From Gluconobacter morbifer G707 (lineage in GTDB: Bacteria; Pseudomonadota; Alphaproteobacteria; Acetobacterales; Acetobacteraceae), in assembly GCF_000234355.1 (NCBI RefSeq), contig NZ_AGQV01000001.1:979001-1043000 (forward strand): a stretch of DNA of 64,000 bases, written 5' to 3'. Positions 16,736-25,762 of the stretch are shown piece after piece (positions within the stretch are counted from its first letter, which is position 1; each line of letters opens with the position of its first letter). The notes under the pieces are model-generated. The model had not been told where the DNA came from and ran no database searches. It was given only the letters and a program-made list of their open reading frames with translations. A program made the position numbers and the translations under genes.

Positions 16736-17578
16736 GGGCCTGTTAGGCCTTGATATAGTCTGCTGTAGCCGCGATGAGGATGACAGAGAGAAAGGACGCG
16801 GCTTTCTTTTCGTATCGGGTCGCGACAGCCCGCCACTCCTTGAGCCTTGCCCACAGGTTTTCGACCAGGTGCCGGTGTCTGTAAGCCCATCTGGGACAGG
16901 CGACTTCTGGATCATTCCTCCTTGGCGGGACGACAGGACGAGATCCACGGTTCCAAAGATCTTCACGGAATTTATTTGAAGCATACCCACGATCGCAAAC
17001 GACATAGATTGGTGGGTGTGGCAGAGCGTCAAGCAGGGCGTAGGCACACGGCAGTTCGTGCGCCTGTCCGGGTGACAGCGTGAAGGACAGTGCCCTGCCA
17101 TGACTGTCCGCAGCTACACAGACCTTGGTGCCAAATCCTCCACGTGAGCGGCCAAGAGCCTCACGATCCTTTCGGCGTTCTCTGTGCCCCCTTTTTTAGC
17201 CGCTCCGGCTGCCTTGTGATGGGCACGGATCGTCGTGCCATCGAGAAAGACCATGCCGAGGGCCTGATCCCTGTCTTTGACCTTTTCAAAGAGGCGCTCC
17301 CACACCCCAAGCTTCGACCAGCGAATGAACAACTGTGCGGCAATCCACCAGGGACCAAACTCAGATGGCAGGGCGCGCCACTTCGCGCCGTTTTGATGGC
17401 GCCAGAAAATCGCGGATATCGTCCGTCGAAGATTCTTCGGCGGGGTCTTGCCCTTCGGGCGGACCTCCTCGATCAAAGGCTCCCAGACGGACCATGCGGT
17501 ATCGGAAAAAACAGACTGCATCATGCTCATCATAAACAGCTATGCAGTCCGTTCTGTCATTCAAGGTCTAACAGGCCC
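16736..17578 (-). mobile_element. Intact IS5-family insertion sequence
   Basis: An 843-bp element. The ends form an inverted repeat TAGGGCCTGTTAGRCCTTGA (left 16734-16753, right 17561-17580) with one mismatch in 20. TA flanks each side, and the element proper begins GGGCC, as expected for IS5/IS427-type insertion into TA or CTAG. The transposase is in two overlapping frames. The element lies between the pstS stop and its terminator. Perfect ends and an undamaged DDE set suggest that it is recent and possibly active. Confidence 0.9.
16743..17533 (-). CDS. IS5-family transposase, two frames joined by -1 slippage
   Basis: Frame A (17533 to 17114) carries the N-terminal part with the first catalytic Asp in FLDGTTIRAH. 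Frame B continues to the TAA at 16743-16745 and carries the second Asp in VVCDRGYAS and the third-acid region VENLWARLKEW with RYEKK, the Y-R-E-K signature. The -1 switch lies at a run of six A and five G (about 17190-17200), which suits programmed slippage. Frame A alone would end with an unrelated tail (VEDLAPRSV). No other damage is visible, so the fusion product is probably functional. Confidence 0.85.
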
Positions 17579-17610
17579 TAGGGTTTTGCATTCGGGCGTG
17601 AACGCCTGTT

Positions 17611-18618
17611 TTACTTCGGCCAGTGTGCCATTACGTCGGTTCGGACGCTCTGGGGCAGGCTGACATAATCAAGCCGGGTATTGTCCGCATCGCCGTGTGC
17701 AAAGCCCCATGCGAAGAAATCGTGAACCGCCTTTCCTCTTTCCGCGTTGGACGGATTGGTGGGAACCAGCACGAAGGTCGCCGTCACGATCGGCCAAGCT
17801 CCGGCGCCATCCGTATCTAGAAGATTGACGGCATAATGATCTGCATGCACCCAGTCAGCGGCCCGCGTTGCTTCGGAGAAGCTCTGCAGGCTGGGGAAGA
17901 CAAACGCTCCGGAATGATTTTTCAGCTGGGTCACGTTCAGGTGGTTCTGCCTAGCATAGGAATATTCCACATATCCCACAGCGCCTTCGGTTTGCTTCAC
18001 CATCGCTGCAACGCCATCGTTGCCGCGGGCACCTGCTCCTCCGATCCAGGAGACGGACGTTCCGCTTCCAAGCTTCTGTTTCCACGATGGCGAGACCTGC
18101 GCCAGATAGGACGTGAAGGCAAAGGTGGTTCCCGATCCGTCAGCACGATGAATGGGGGCCACATCCGTGTCAGGGAGCGTGATGCCAGGGTTGAGGGCCT
18201 TGATGCGGGCATCGTCCCATTCCGTGATTTCGCCTGAATACAGGGCTGCCAGCGTCGGGCCATCCAGACGCAGGCTTCCAGGCTTGATCCCGGGAACGTT
18301 GGCGACAACAACAATACCGCTCATGACCGTTGGGAACTGGTACAGGTGCTCGGAAGCAAGGCGTGTTCCGGCCATGGGCTTGTCTGACGCGCCAAAGTCG
18401 ACGGTGCGCGCGATGATCTGATCCTGGCCGCCGCTTGAGCCGACACTCTGGTAATTGACGGCGATGCCAGTCTGGCTTCTGGAGTCTGCACCCCATGCCC
18501 CATAGATGGGCGCCGCGAAGCTGGAACCGGCGCCTGTGATGTCAGCGGCCCGGCTGACGTTTATGGACAGACTGGACACTGCAAGGAGACCGAAAATCGC
18601 AATGCTGACCTTGCTCAT
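17611..18618 (-). CDS. pstS: Phosphate ABC transporter substrate-binding protein PstS
   Basis: A 335-aa periplasmic protein from ATG 18618, with AAGGG six bases upstream; a longer opening at 18651 is less likely. The signal peptide ends near VSRA (24). The phosphate-binding loop ITGAGSSFAAP follows at once. Typical later segments are QSVGSSGGQDQI, HRADGSGTTFAFT and GNDGVAAMVKQTEGAVGYVEYSYA. It binds phosphate for the PstCAB permease, but pstC, pstA and pstB are not next to it; the unit ends after this gene. A Pho box lies 80 bp upstream. Confidence 0.95.
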   Translation of the reverse strand: MSKVSIAIFGLLAVSSLSINVSRAADITGAGSSFAAPIYGAWGADSRSQTGIAVNYQSVGSSGGQDQIIARTVDFGASDKPMAGTRLASEHLYQFPTVMSGIVVVANVPGIKPGSLRLDGPTLAALYSGEITEWDDARIKALNPGITLPDTDVAPIHRADGSGTTFAFTSYLAQVSPSWKQKLGSGTSVSWIGGAGARGNDGVAAMVKQTEGAVGYVEYSYARQNHLNVTQLKNHSGAFVFPSLQSFSEATRAADWVHADHYAVNLLDTDGAGAWPIVTATFVLVPTNPSNAERGKAVHDFFAWGFAHGDADNTRLDYVSLPQSVRTDVMAHWPK

Positions 18619-18982
18619 GAAGAGACCCTTTATGGAACCGGTTGGAAACATCCTCTAGGTAACGGGACTGCCCGGGAGCGAACAGGCGAATATTCATGAT
18701 AGTTTTATGACAGACAGTCTCCGGGAGGATTGGCAAAGAAGGTGCCGCTTCTGTCTTCGGGACATTGTTTGTCATTTAGTGTCCCGGGGAAATATCCTTT
18801 TTCCTTCCTTTTGTAAAAACTGTTTTCTGCAGACGTATTTTACTTCCGACAGGCGGATGCCTGCATGACATACATCATCATGATCTGCACAAATTCCTGA
18901 GGATGTCCGGTTTTGCAGGGTTTCCGGTTTGGTCTGGAGAGAATTCAGGGTATTCTCGGAGCAGTTTCTGGGAGTTCCTAAC
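18619..18982. other. Divergent promoter region of pstS and gabD
   Basis: No gene is supported. It holds the Pho box of pstS (18696-18713). For gabD it holds a good ribosome-binding site, GGGAG near 18971. The stretch from 18780 to 18860 is richer in A and T and may carry the gabD promoter, but no clear pair of -35 and -10 elements is convincing. Confidence 0.5.
18696..18713 (-). promoter_or_regulatory. Pho box (PhoB site) upstream of pstS
   Basis: On the minus strand CTGTCAT-AAAA-CTATCAT: two 7-bp direct repeats, differing at one base, with a 4-bp A/T spacer. This is the PhoB consensus layout. It lies about 78 bp upstream of the pstS start codon, so phosphate starvation should induce pstS. 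Confidence 0.88.
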
Positions 18983-20440
18983 ATGACGTTTCATCTGAAT
19001 GATCCTGATCTTTTTCGTGAACAGGCTTTTCTTTCCGGAAACTGGGAACACTCTGCCAGTGGCCGGACGATGGGTGTTGATAACCCCGCCACGGGCAAGG
19101 TGATCGGCACCATTCCGGCCTGTACGGCAGAAGAGACCAGAAGCGCCATCGAAGCCGCGGCGGCTGCTCAGGTGAAATGGCGGCAGAGTTCCGCAGCGGA
19201 GCGGTCCGCCCTGTTGATGGGGTGGTACGGGCTGATGCAGGAACATGCTGACGATCTGGCGCATATCATGACGCTGGAGCAGGGCAAGCCGCTGGCGGAA
19301 GCGCGGGGGGAAGTCACTTATGCGGCGTCTTTCCTGAAATGGTTTGCGGCGGAGGCGGAGCGCCTTCAGGGAGAGACTTTGATCCCGGCACCGGATCGCA
19401 GGGTTCTTGTTCTCCGGGAGCCCGTTGGCGTGACGGCCTCCGTGACGCCCTGGAATTTCCCGCTCGCCATGATTACCCGCAAATGTGCCCCGGCTCTTGC
19501 TGCCGGATGCAGCATGGTCATCAAGCCATCCGAACTGACGCCGTTCTCCGCGCTGGCTCTGGCTGTGCTGGCTGAACGTGCCGGGCTGCCGAAGGGGCTT
19601 CTGTCTGTCGTGACGGGACATGCACGGGAGATCGGGCCGGAACTGACGGAAAATCCCACAGTCCGCAAGCTCTCCTTTACAGGATCGACGGCTGTTGGGG
19701 CCCTGCTCATGGAGCAGTCGGCCAGGACGATCAAGCGCCTGAGTCTGGAGCTTGGAGGTAATGCTCCGGTCATCGTGTTCGATGATGCGGATCTGGATGT
19801 TGCTGTTGCAGGCACGATGGTGAGCAAATTCCGCAATGCCGGGCAGACCTGCGTCTGTGCAAACCGTGTCTATGTTCAGGGTGGGATCTATGATGCTTTC
19901 CTTGAAAAAATTGCCCGGGATATCGGTACGCTGAAGACCGGAGATGGGTTTGAGCCTGCGAGCCAGATCGGGCCGCTGATCAATGACGCTGCGGTTGAAA
20001 AGGTCAGGAAGCAGGTGGAGGATGCCGTGTCCAAGGGGGCGCGGATTGTCGGTCGTCCGCTGACGGTTCGGGGGCGTTTCGTCGAGCCTGTGCTTCTGGC
20101 GGATGTAACGTCCGAGATGCTGATTGCACGCGAGGAGACCTTCGGACCTGTTCTGCCGCTGTTCAGGTTCGGGAAGGAAGAAGAGGCGGTCCGGCAGGCC
20201 AATGCCACGCCTTTCGGGCTGGCGGGCTATTTCTTTACGCAGGATGTTGATCGCGCGTGGCGTGTCGGGACGGCTCTGGATTTTGGCATAGTTGGCCTGA
20301 ATACGGGGTCTGTCTCGCTGGTGTCCGCGCCCTTTGGCGGTGTGAAGCATTCAGGACTGGGCCGGGAAGGGGGAACGCATGGCATCGAAGAATTTCTGAC
20401 GGTCAAAAGCTTTCATATGGCCGTGAAAAACCATGCTTGA
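18983..20440 (+). CDS. gabD: NAD(P)-dependent succinate-semialdehyde dehydrogenase
   Basis: A 485-aa aldehyde dehydrogenase, from ATG 18983 with GGGAG ten bases upstream. Catalytic residues are Glu256 in LELGGN and Cys290 in NAGQTCVCANR, with PWNFP at 156-160. The sequence resembles GabD along its length, including the double-Cys motif TCVC. It oxidises succinic semialdehyde to succinate in the GABA shunt. This matters in organisms with an incomplete citric acid cycle, as in Gluconobacter (established knowledge). No gabT adjoins. Other semialdehyde substrates are possible. Confidence 0.92.
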   Translation: MTFHLNDPDLFREQAFLSGNWEHSASGRTMGVDNPATGKVIGTIPACTAEETRSAIEAAAAAQVKWRQSSAAERSALLMGWYGLMQEHADDLAHIMTLEQGKPLAEARGEVTYAASFLKWFAAEAERLQGETLIPAPDRRVLVLREPVGVTASVTPWNFPLAMITRKCAPALAAGCSMVIKPSELTPFSALALAVLAERAGLPKGLLSVVTGHAREIGPELTENPTVRKLSFTGSTAVGALLMEQSARTIKRLSLELGGNAPVIVFDDADLDVAVAGTMVSKFRNAGQTCVCANRVYVQGGIYDAFLEKIARDIGTLKTGDGFEPASQIGPLINDAAVEKVRKQVEDAVSKGARIVGRPLTVRGRFVEPVLLADVTSEMLIAREETFGPVLPLFRFGKEEEAVRQANATPFGLAGYFFTQDVDRAWRVGTALDFGIVGLNTGSVSLVSAPFGGVKHSGLGREGGTHGIEEFLTVKSFHMAVKNHA

Positions 20441-20503
20441 GGTACTGAGGCGCGTAGTCTTTTGACCTGACCCGTCGGAGAGAACCGCCGGGCCTTTCGG
20501 GAC

Positions 20504-21082
20504 TCAGGGCGTCGGCTGGGTCTGCGCAAGGCGGCTGGCAAGTTGCTGGACCAGATTGCGTGTCAGATCCGCGTTTTCCATGTCAGATGACACGGCGCCA
20601 CGGACGGAAAAAATGCCCCGGTTTTTCAGGACGGGATGGTTCTCGTCCCTGGGAACGAAGGCCCAGTCTGCTTCCAGCGTGCCCTGACCCTGGCTGTCGA
20701 GGTCCAACCGTGTGATGTTGATGACCAGCCGGACATCCGGTGTGGTGATGCTCTGGCTCTGTGTTGTCACGAGGCATGATGGCCAGCTTTTTGCCAGATG
20801 GGCGGTGATCAGGTCCGTAATCCCCTGCGAAAGGCGGCTTCCCCAGCGTCCTGAAGCGCTGCGTTCCAGCTGGCTGCCGTCCCGGACAATCATGTCCTGC
20901 GTATCGAGATAATCCGGCAGATTGACCCGTGCGATCGCGATAACAGGCGCATTGGCGGGGAGTGTGCTGTCATCATGGGAGATGGCCGGTGCGCCAAGCG
21001 TGTAGAACCGCAGGGGCGGGGATGCGCAGCCACTGAGAGTAACGAGCATGAAGGCCGAGACCGTGAGGGGAAGAACTCTCAT
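20504..21082 (-). CDS. ABC-type transport auxiliary lipoprotein (PqiC/YmbA-like)
   Basis: A 192-aa lipoprotein; lipobox LSGC at 16-19 in MRVLPLTVSAFMLVTLSGC. The domain begins with the family hallmark LRFYTLGAP and continues with IARVNLPDYLDTQDMIVR and RWGSRLSQGITDLI, typical of the PqiC/YmbA family. It sits in the outer membrane or periplasm and helps MCE proteins carry lipids across. It is the last gene of a four-gene operon; its start overlaps the stop of the MCE gene. Confidence 0.88.
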   Translation of the reverse strand: MRVLPLTVSAFMLVTLSGCASPPLRFYTLGAPAISHDDSTLPANAPVIAIARVNLPDYLDTQDMIVRDGSQLERSASGRWGSRLSQGITDLITAHLAKSWPSCLVTTQSQSITTPDVRLVINITRLDLDSQGQGTLEADWAFVPRDENHPVLKNRGIFSVRGAVSSDMENADLTRNLVQQLASRLAQTQPTP

Positions 21083-22041
21083 TGACGACGTCCTGTCAGC
21101 AGCAGTTGTGGGTTGCGTTCCACGTCATTGGCGAAACCGCGCATGGCGGAGGCGGCGGCGGCAAGATCTCTCAGACTGGCTTCAAGATTGGCGCGGTCCG
21201 CGGAGCGGGGGGAGGTCATGGTCTGGATATTGTTCAGGGCCCGTCCGGCCTGCTGGATGCTTTCGTTGCTGTTCTGGAGCAGGGCATGAAGTTCACGTCC
21301 GCGCGCGTCCAGCTGGTTGCTGCCTGTTACGGCCAGATGGTCGATGGCGGCCAGGGCATGAGCCAGTTCGGGCTGAAGCTGGATGACCAGTTGCCGGGCG
21401 GAGTCCACCATGTCCCGGCTATGGTCGGAGGTCTGGCGGACGCTTGCGACCAGCGGCGGCAGGTCGTGATCCAGCTGATCTGAAAGGTGGCGCACGGCTG
21501 CCAGGGTGGCGGTCGCGTTGTCTGACAGTTGCTTCAGGGGCAGGTCCTGAAGGCTTTTGGTCATGGCTTCCAGCGTGGACTGACGCGTGGGAATTTCAGT
21601 GAAATGCGTGATCCCGGGATGGAAGACGGGTTTGATGTCCGGCACGAAATCCAGATCGATTTCCGACGTGCCGGTGACAAAGCTCTTGAGGTTCATCTCG
21701 CCCTGAAGGCCCTGTTTCACCAGTTCTTTCAGGCTGGGGAGATGCCCGTGGGCGCTGTTGGTCAGGGTAATGTTGTCAGGGCGGACGGTGACGTACACAG
21801 GGATATAGGCGTCGCGCGTGGCGGGATTGTATTCGATTACCACCCGGTCCACTGCGCCGACCTGAACGCCCCGGAAGGTGACGGGAGAGCCGACGGACAG
21901 CCCGGAAGATGCCCCGTGGAAGATCAGGACCGCTTTTTCCGTATGCGTAAAGGGATGGAAATTTCCGAACAGGACGAAGGCGCCGACCAGCAGGCCAATC
22001 CCTCCCAGAACGAACGCGCCGACAAGGGTCTGCCTGTTCAT
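21079..22041 (-). CDS. MlaD-like MCE-domain lipid transport protein
   Basis: A 320-aa protein with one N-terminal membrane anchor (about 8-28) and an MCE domain at about 40-120 (SGLSVGSPVTFRGVQVGAVDRV). A long helical C-terminal region follows (about 150-290), which in this family lines a lipid channel. It forms a ring in the periplasm on the inner membrane and takes lipid from the MlaEF-like complex. Its ATG overlaps the ATPase stop by one base, and the lipoprotein gene overlaps its own end by four. Confidence 0.9.
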   Translation of the reverse strand: MNRQTLVGAFVLGGIGLLVGAFVLFGNFHPFTHTEKAVLIFHGASSGLSVGSPVTFRGVQVGAVDRVVIEYNPATRDAYIPVYVTVRPDNITLTNSAHGHLPSLKELVKQGLQGEMNLKSFVTGTSEIDLDFVPDIKPVFHPGITHFTEIPTRQSTLEAMTKSLQDLPLKQLSDNATATLAAVRHLSDQLDHDLPPLVASVRQTSDHSRDMVDSARQLVIQLQPELAHALAAIDHLAVTGSNQLDARGRELHALLQNSNESIQQAGRALNNIQTMTSPRSADRANLEASLRDLAAAASAMRGFANDVERNPQLLLTGRRQ

Positions 22042-22808
22042 CAGTTATTTCCTTTTACGTCGCGCTCACGGTGCATGAAGGCATGAACCAGTGGGTTCTC
22101 GCAATGATCACGCAGGTCGCACGGGGAGCCATGGGCTATCGGGGTTTTGGTTATGGCATCAAGAAAGATGCCGTCATCGGCAATATGGAAGAGACTGGAG
22201 AGTTCGTGGCTGACAATGACAACCGTGGCGCCCAGTCCGTCACGCAGGTTCAGGATCAGGTCATCCAGCCGGGCTGACGTGATGGGATCGAGGCCAGCGG
22301 AAGGTTCATCAAAGAACAGGATGCTGGGATCAAGGGCCAGCGCCCGCGCGAGACCGGCCCGTTTGCACATGCCGCCACTGATTTCCGACGGGTACAGGTC
22401 GATGGCCTGCAACATGCCCACGAAACCCAGTTTCAGCTCCACCAGCCTGCGTATGACACCGGGTTTGAGGTCCGTGAACATCTGCAGGGGCAGGGCGACG
22501 TTCTCGCCAATGGTCATGGAGCTCCACAGCGCCCCGCTCTGGAACAGGACGCCGAAACGATGGTTGATCTCGGTGCGTAGGGCGCTCGATCCGCTCCAGT
22601 AGTCGGTGCCTTCCACCTTGTAATCGCCGGCGGAGGGTCGCAGAAGACCGATCATGCTTTTGAGAAGGGTGCTCTTGCCGCAGCCGGACCCGCCCATGAC
22701 CGCGAAAATGCTGCCTTTGCGAACATCCAGCGAAATGTTCTTCTGGATGACTTTCGGTCCGAAAGAGAGCGTTATGTCACGCAGGGAGAGAACAGGCTGC
22801 TCGCTCAT
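22041..22808 (-). CDS. MlaF-like ABC transporter ATP-binding protein
   Basis: A 255-aa ATPase with Walker A GGSGCGKST at about 35-43, signature ISGGMCKRAGLARAL at about 143-157 and Walker B ILFFDEPSAGLDP at about 165-177. The CKRAG variant after ISGGM is characteristic of MlaF/Mkl-type ATPases. It drives lipid movement between inner and outer membrane with the MlaE-like permease encoded 2 bp upstream. Lipid direction is not decided for the family. Confidence 0.93.
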   Translation of the reverse strand: MSEQPVLSLRDITLSFGPKVIQKNISLDVRKGSIFAVMGGSGCGKSTLLKSMIGLLRPSAGDYKVEGTDYWSGSSALRTEINHRFGVLFQSGALWSSMTIGENVALPLQMFTDLKPGVIRRLVELKLGFVGMLQAIDLYPSEISGGMCKRAGLARALALDPSILFFDEPSAGLDPITSARLDDLILNLRDGLGATVVIVSHELSSLFHIADDGIFLDAITKTPIAHGSPCDLRDHCENPLVHAFMHRERDVKGNN

Positions 22809-22810
22809 GA

Positions 22811-23959
22811 TCAGATGTCCAGTGCGTCAGCAATGACTGCGAAGATGGCGTCGATGGCAATGACGCCGACAATCCCCACAACCACGGCGCGTGTCGCGGC
22901 AATGCCGACATCTGCTGCGGAACGACCGGCCTTGAGGCCGATCCGGCAGCTCGTCAGGCCGATGAAGGCGCCGAAAACGATGCTTTTGACGAAACCGAAA
23001 ACGAACTGTCCGATACCGAAAGACGTCACGGTCTGATGGAAATATCCTGCCGGGGTAATGTCCAGCATGGAAACGGCGACGACGAACCCGCCGATCATCC
23101 CGATCAGACAGCCATACAGATACAGGAACGGCATTGTCAGGATGAGAGACAGGACGGCCGGAAGAATGAGGTATGTTGACGGGGAGATCCCGAAGACGTT
23201 CAGGGCATCAATTTCCTCATTGCCCTGCATGGTGGAGATCCGGGCGGCATAGGCGCCTCCTGTCCGGCCAGCCATGATGATGGCGGTCATGACGGCAGCC
23301 ATTTCACGCACCATGGCAATACCCACGAGGCTGGCGACGTAGATCCCGGCTGCGAATTTCTGGAGTTCGACAGCCCCGACAAAGGCCAGAATAGCGCCGA
23401 TCAGGAAATTCACGATGCCGACGATCAGCAGCGCATAGGGACCGGCATCGCTGGTATTGGCCATAAGGTCCGTCCAGCGCATCCGGCTGCGGCCTATCAG
23501 CGCCAGAAAGCCGCCTTTTGCCGTTCCTGCCGCCAGTTCCGCGACGACACCGACTTCGGTTACGCCGTTGATACTGCTCTGGCCCACCTGTTCGAGCAGG
23601 GAGGGACGTTTTGCATGCGGGTTGGGAGGCGTTTCCTCCGTTGCGGGCAGAAGCTGGAGAAGCTGATGCACGGGATTGGGCAAGCTGTCTTCATCCAGCG
23701 TCACCGCTGCCTGATGCCCGACGGTCCGGAGATCCCAGAGGAATCCGATCAGCCCGGTATCCCAGTCCTTCAGTCCGGAGGCGTCAAAGCTGAGGGTGCT
23801 TCTGGCGGGAAGATTTTTCAGGCCATCCGCAGGAAAGCGCGGGATGTTGCCTGTTCGCGCAAGCCATATGCCGTCCAGATGCAGAACCTGATGTCCATCC
23901 TGGGCCTCTATCTCCCACCGGGGAGACTGTTGGTCAGGCTCGGACAGGGAAGATTTCAT
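22811..23959 (-). CDS. MlaE-like ABC permease with N-terminal STAS-type domain
   Basis: A 382-aa permease, about 120 residues longer than E. coli MlaE. The first 130 residues hold a STAS-like region (STLSFDASGLKDWDTGLIGF), which in E. coli is a separate protein, MlaB. From about 150 the MlaE fold follows, with the hallmark REMAAVMTAIIMAGRTGGAY and TMQGNEEIDALNVFGI. It forms the inner-membrane core of a lipid transporter and is the first gene of the operon. Fusion of STAS and MlaE is known in proteobacteria. Confidence 0.92.
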   Translation of the reverse strand: MKSSLSEPDQQSPRWEIEAQDGHQVLHLDGIWLARTGNIPRFPADGLKNLPARSTLSFDASGLKDWDTGLIGFLWDLRTVGHQAAVTLDEDSLPNPVHQLLQLLPATEETPPNPHAKRPSLLEQVGQSSINGVTEVGVVAELAAGTAKGGFLALIGRSRMRWTDLMANTSDAGPYALLIVGIVNFLIGAILAFVGAVELQKFAAGIYVASLVGIAMVREMAAVMTAIIMAGRTGGAYAARISTMQGNEEIDALNVFGISPSTYLILPAVLSLILTMPFLYLYGCLIGMIGGFVVAVSMLDITPAGYFHQTVTSFGIGQFVFGFVKSIVFGAFIGLTSCRIGLKAGRSAADVGIAATRAVVVGIVGVIAIDAIFAVIADALDI

Positions 23960-24115
23960 CAGGATCGCAATCAGGACGCGGAACGAGGATCAAGGCAGGG
24001 GAATTGCCCCTTCTGTTTTCCTAGAAGTTCCGCGTTCTTTCCACAACCCCCGGCCCTTTTCATCTGGTTACAGACGGTTTTTAGGGAGGGTCGGGAGAAA
24101 TGGAGGGCTGCCGGT

Positions 24116-25762
24116 TCAGCTATGGGTCCGGCTGATGAAATTGACGACATTATCATGCAGTTCCGCCAGTGCCGGCGTGTGGGCATAGACCATATGGCCG
24201 GACTCGTACTGATGGATCTCGATATTGCTGGCCAGGCTACGCGGAATGGGGAGGTGGCGCATTTCATAGATGCCTTCAAAGAAAGGCGTTCCCAGATCAT
24301 AGTAGCCCTGATTGAGCATGACTTTCAGGTTAGGATTGAGTTTCATGGCTTCTGCCAGATCTGGCAGGACATTCGGGGCTCCACGTCCGAGCCGTGAAGA
24401 GCCTGGCTGTCTGTGTACGAACGCCCATTTTCCGATCGAATGAGCGCTGACCTTGTATTCCTCGTATCCGTTGTCGAAGGCGGGACTGTTTCCGTAATGG
24501 AGGACGTTGCGGGAGTAATCGTTGAAAGCCGCGACATAGGCGGACGACATGGCCGCAGATTGCGGGTCGTATCCGGGGCGCTGGGAAAGCGGGTCGAGGG
24601 ATGGGCCGGAGAAGCGGCTGTCCAGCCGGCCTGTGTCCATGTCTTCGTCGCCCAGCAGAGTCTTGGCGAATTCACCGCCATTGACGCGCAGATTGGCCTT
24701 TTTCAGGTAATCGACCGGGAGGCCCGTATATTGGTGAAGTTTCTGGGCGGTCTGCTCGAATTTTTCGGTTGTGATTGCCGTTCCGTCCTGAAGGGCGGAG
24801 GTATAATCCGTCAGTGCAAAATGTTCGACTTCCGCCAGGAATGCCTTCAGGTCCGGGTGCTGTTCCGGAAGCTTGTGATGATACCAAGCTGTTGCGGCAA
24901 AACTAGGGAGTGCGAGCACATAGGGCTGATCCATGCTGGGATTGGACTGCGCACTGTCGATGGAATTATCGTAGTCCAGGATCTGTGAGAGCAGCATGAC
25001 GCCATTCAGGTCGATGCCTTTTTCCGAGGCCAGCTGGTCTGCGATAATGGCAGAGCGGGTCGTGCCGTAGCTCTCGCCGAACAGGTATTTCGGAGAGTTG
25101 TAGCGTCCGAAGCGGGCAAGGAACTGGGTGATGAAATTCGTGAAGGCGCTGGCGTCAGGATCCGTGCCGTAAAAGGCTTTTTCCTTGTCCTTGCCGGTCA
25201 GGCGGCCAAAACCCGTGCCGGGGGCATCGATGAAGACCAGATCGGTAGCATCAAGCGGGCTGTCATTGTTATCGATCAGACGATAGGGCGCGGCTGGCGT
25301 GTGTGTGTCGTCGGCTGTCACGATCCGGTGTGGGCCGAAGGCGCCCATATGCATCCAGACACTCGAAGAACCCGGACCGCCATTATAGACAAAGGTGATG
25401 GGGCGGTTTGCGGGATGTTCCCCTTTCTTGAAATAGGCGACGTAGAAAATTGATGCTGCGGCGTCCAGGTTTTTCTTTCCGTCTTTCGCATCGCCCGTTT
25501 CCGTAGCGGCGTCATCCCAGCCGGTGGCGTGAACGATCAGGGTACCTGCCACGGCCTGATAGGCAATGTGCTGTCCGCGGATTGTCACGGTTCCGTCCGA
25601 GACTGCCTTCTGAGGTGTTGTCAGGACCTGTGTTGCCGTTTCCGGAGAATGCACCATTGGCGGTGCGGGTTCCGCCTGTGCCATCCCTGCTAGTGAAAGA
25701 CTGGTGGCGGTGAGGAAACAGGCAGCAAGACGGGTAGGGCGGAAAAATCGGGTCAGCGTCAT
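24116..25762 (-). CDS. S10 family peptidase (serine carboxypeptidase-like), secreted
   Basis: A 548-aa protein with signal peptide ending near GMAQA (30). The serine carboxypeptidase marks are NGGPGSSS at 127-134, the nucleophile GESYG at 229-233 (Ser231), and a late ESGHMVYAHTP containing the catalytic His. It is likely periplasmic and trims C-terminal residues of peptides at low pH, which suits an acid-making host (inference). Monocistronic; the gene before it on the same strand is far upstream. Confidence in family is high, in substrate low. Confidence 0.9.
   Translation of the reverse strand: MTLTRFFRPTRLAACFLTATSLSLAGMAQAEPAPPMVHSPETATQVLTTPQKAVSDGTVTIRGQHIAYQAVAGTLIVHATGWDDAATETGDAKDGKKNLDAAASIFYVAYFKKGEHPANRPITFVYNGGPGSSSVWMHMGAFGPHRIVTADDTHTPAAPYRLIDNNDSPLDATDLVFIDAPGTGFGRLTGKDKEKAFYGTDPDASAFTNFITQFLARFGRYNSPKYLFGESYGTTRSAIIADQLASEKGIDLNGVMLLSQILDYDNSIDSAQSNPSMDQPYVLALPSFAATAWYHHKLPEQHPDLKAFLAEVEHFALTDYTSALQDGTAITTEKFEQTAQKLHQYTGLPVDYLKKANLRVNGGEFAKTLLGDEDMDTGRLDSRFSGPSLDPLSQRPGYDPQSAAMSSAYVAAFNDYSRNVLHYGNSPAFDNGYEEYKVSAHSIGKWAFVHRQPGSSRLGRGAPNVLPDLAEAMKLNPNLKVMLNQGYYDLGTPFFEGIYEMRHLPIPRSLASNIEIHQYESGHMVYAHTPALAELHDNVVNFISRTHS

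Noticed and set aside
16736-17578. Interpretation of the IS transposase as a damaged pseudogene
   Set aside because: All catalytic segments and both inverted repeats are present and the only frame change is at an A6G5 run typical of programmed slippage.
18878-20350. Open frame of 490 codons on the - strand
   Set aside because: It is antisense to gabD, whose catalytic residues are intact.
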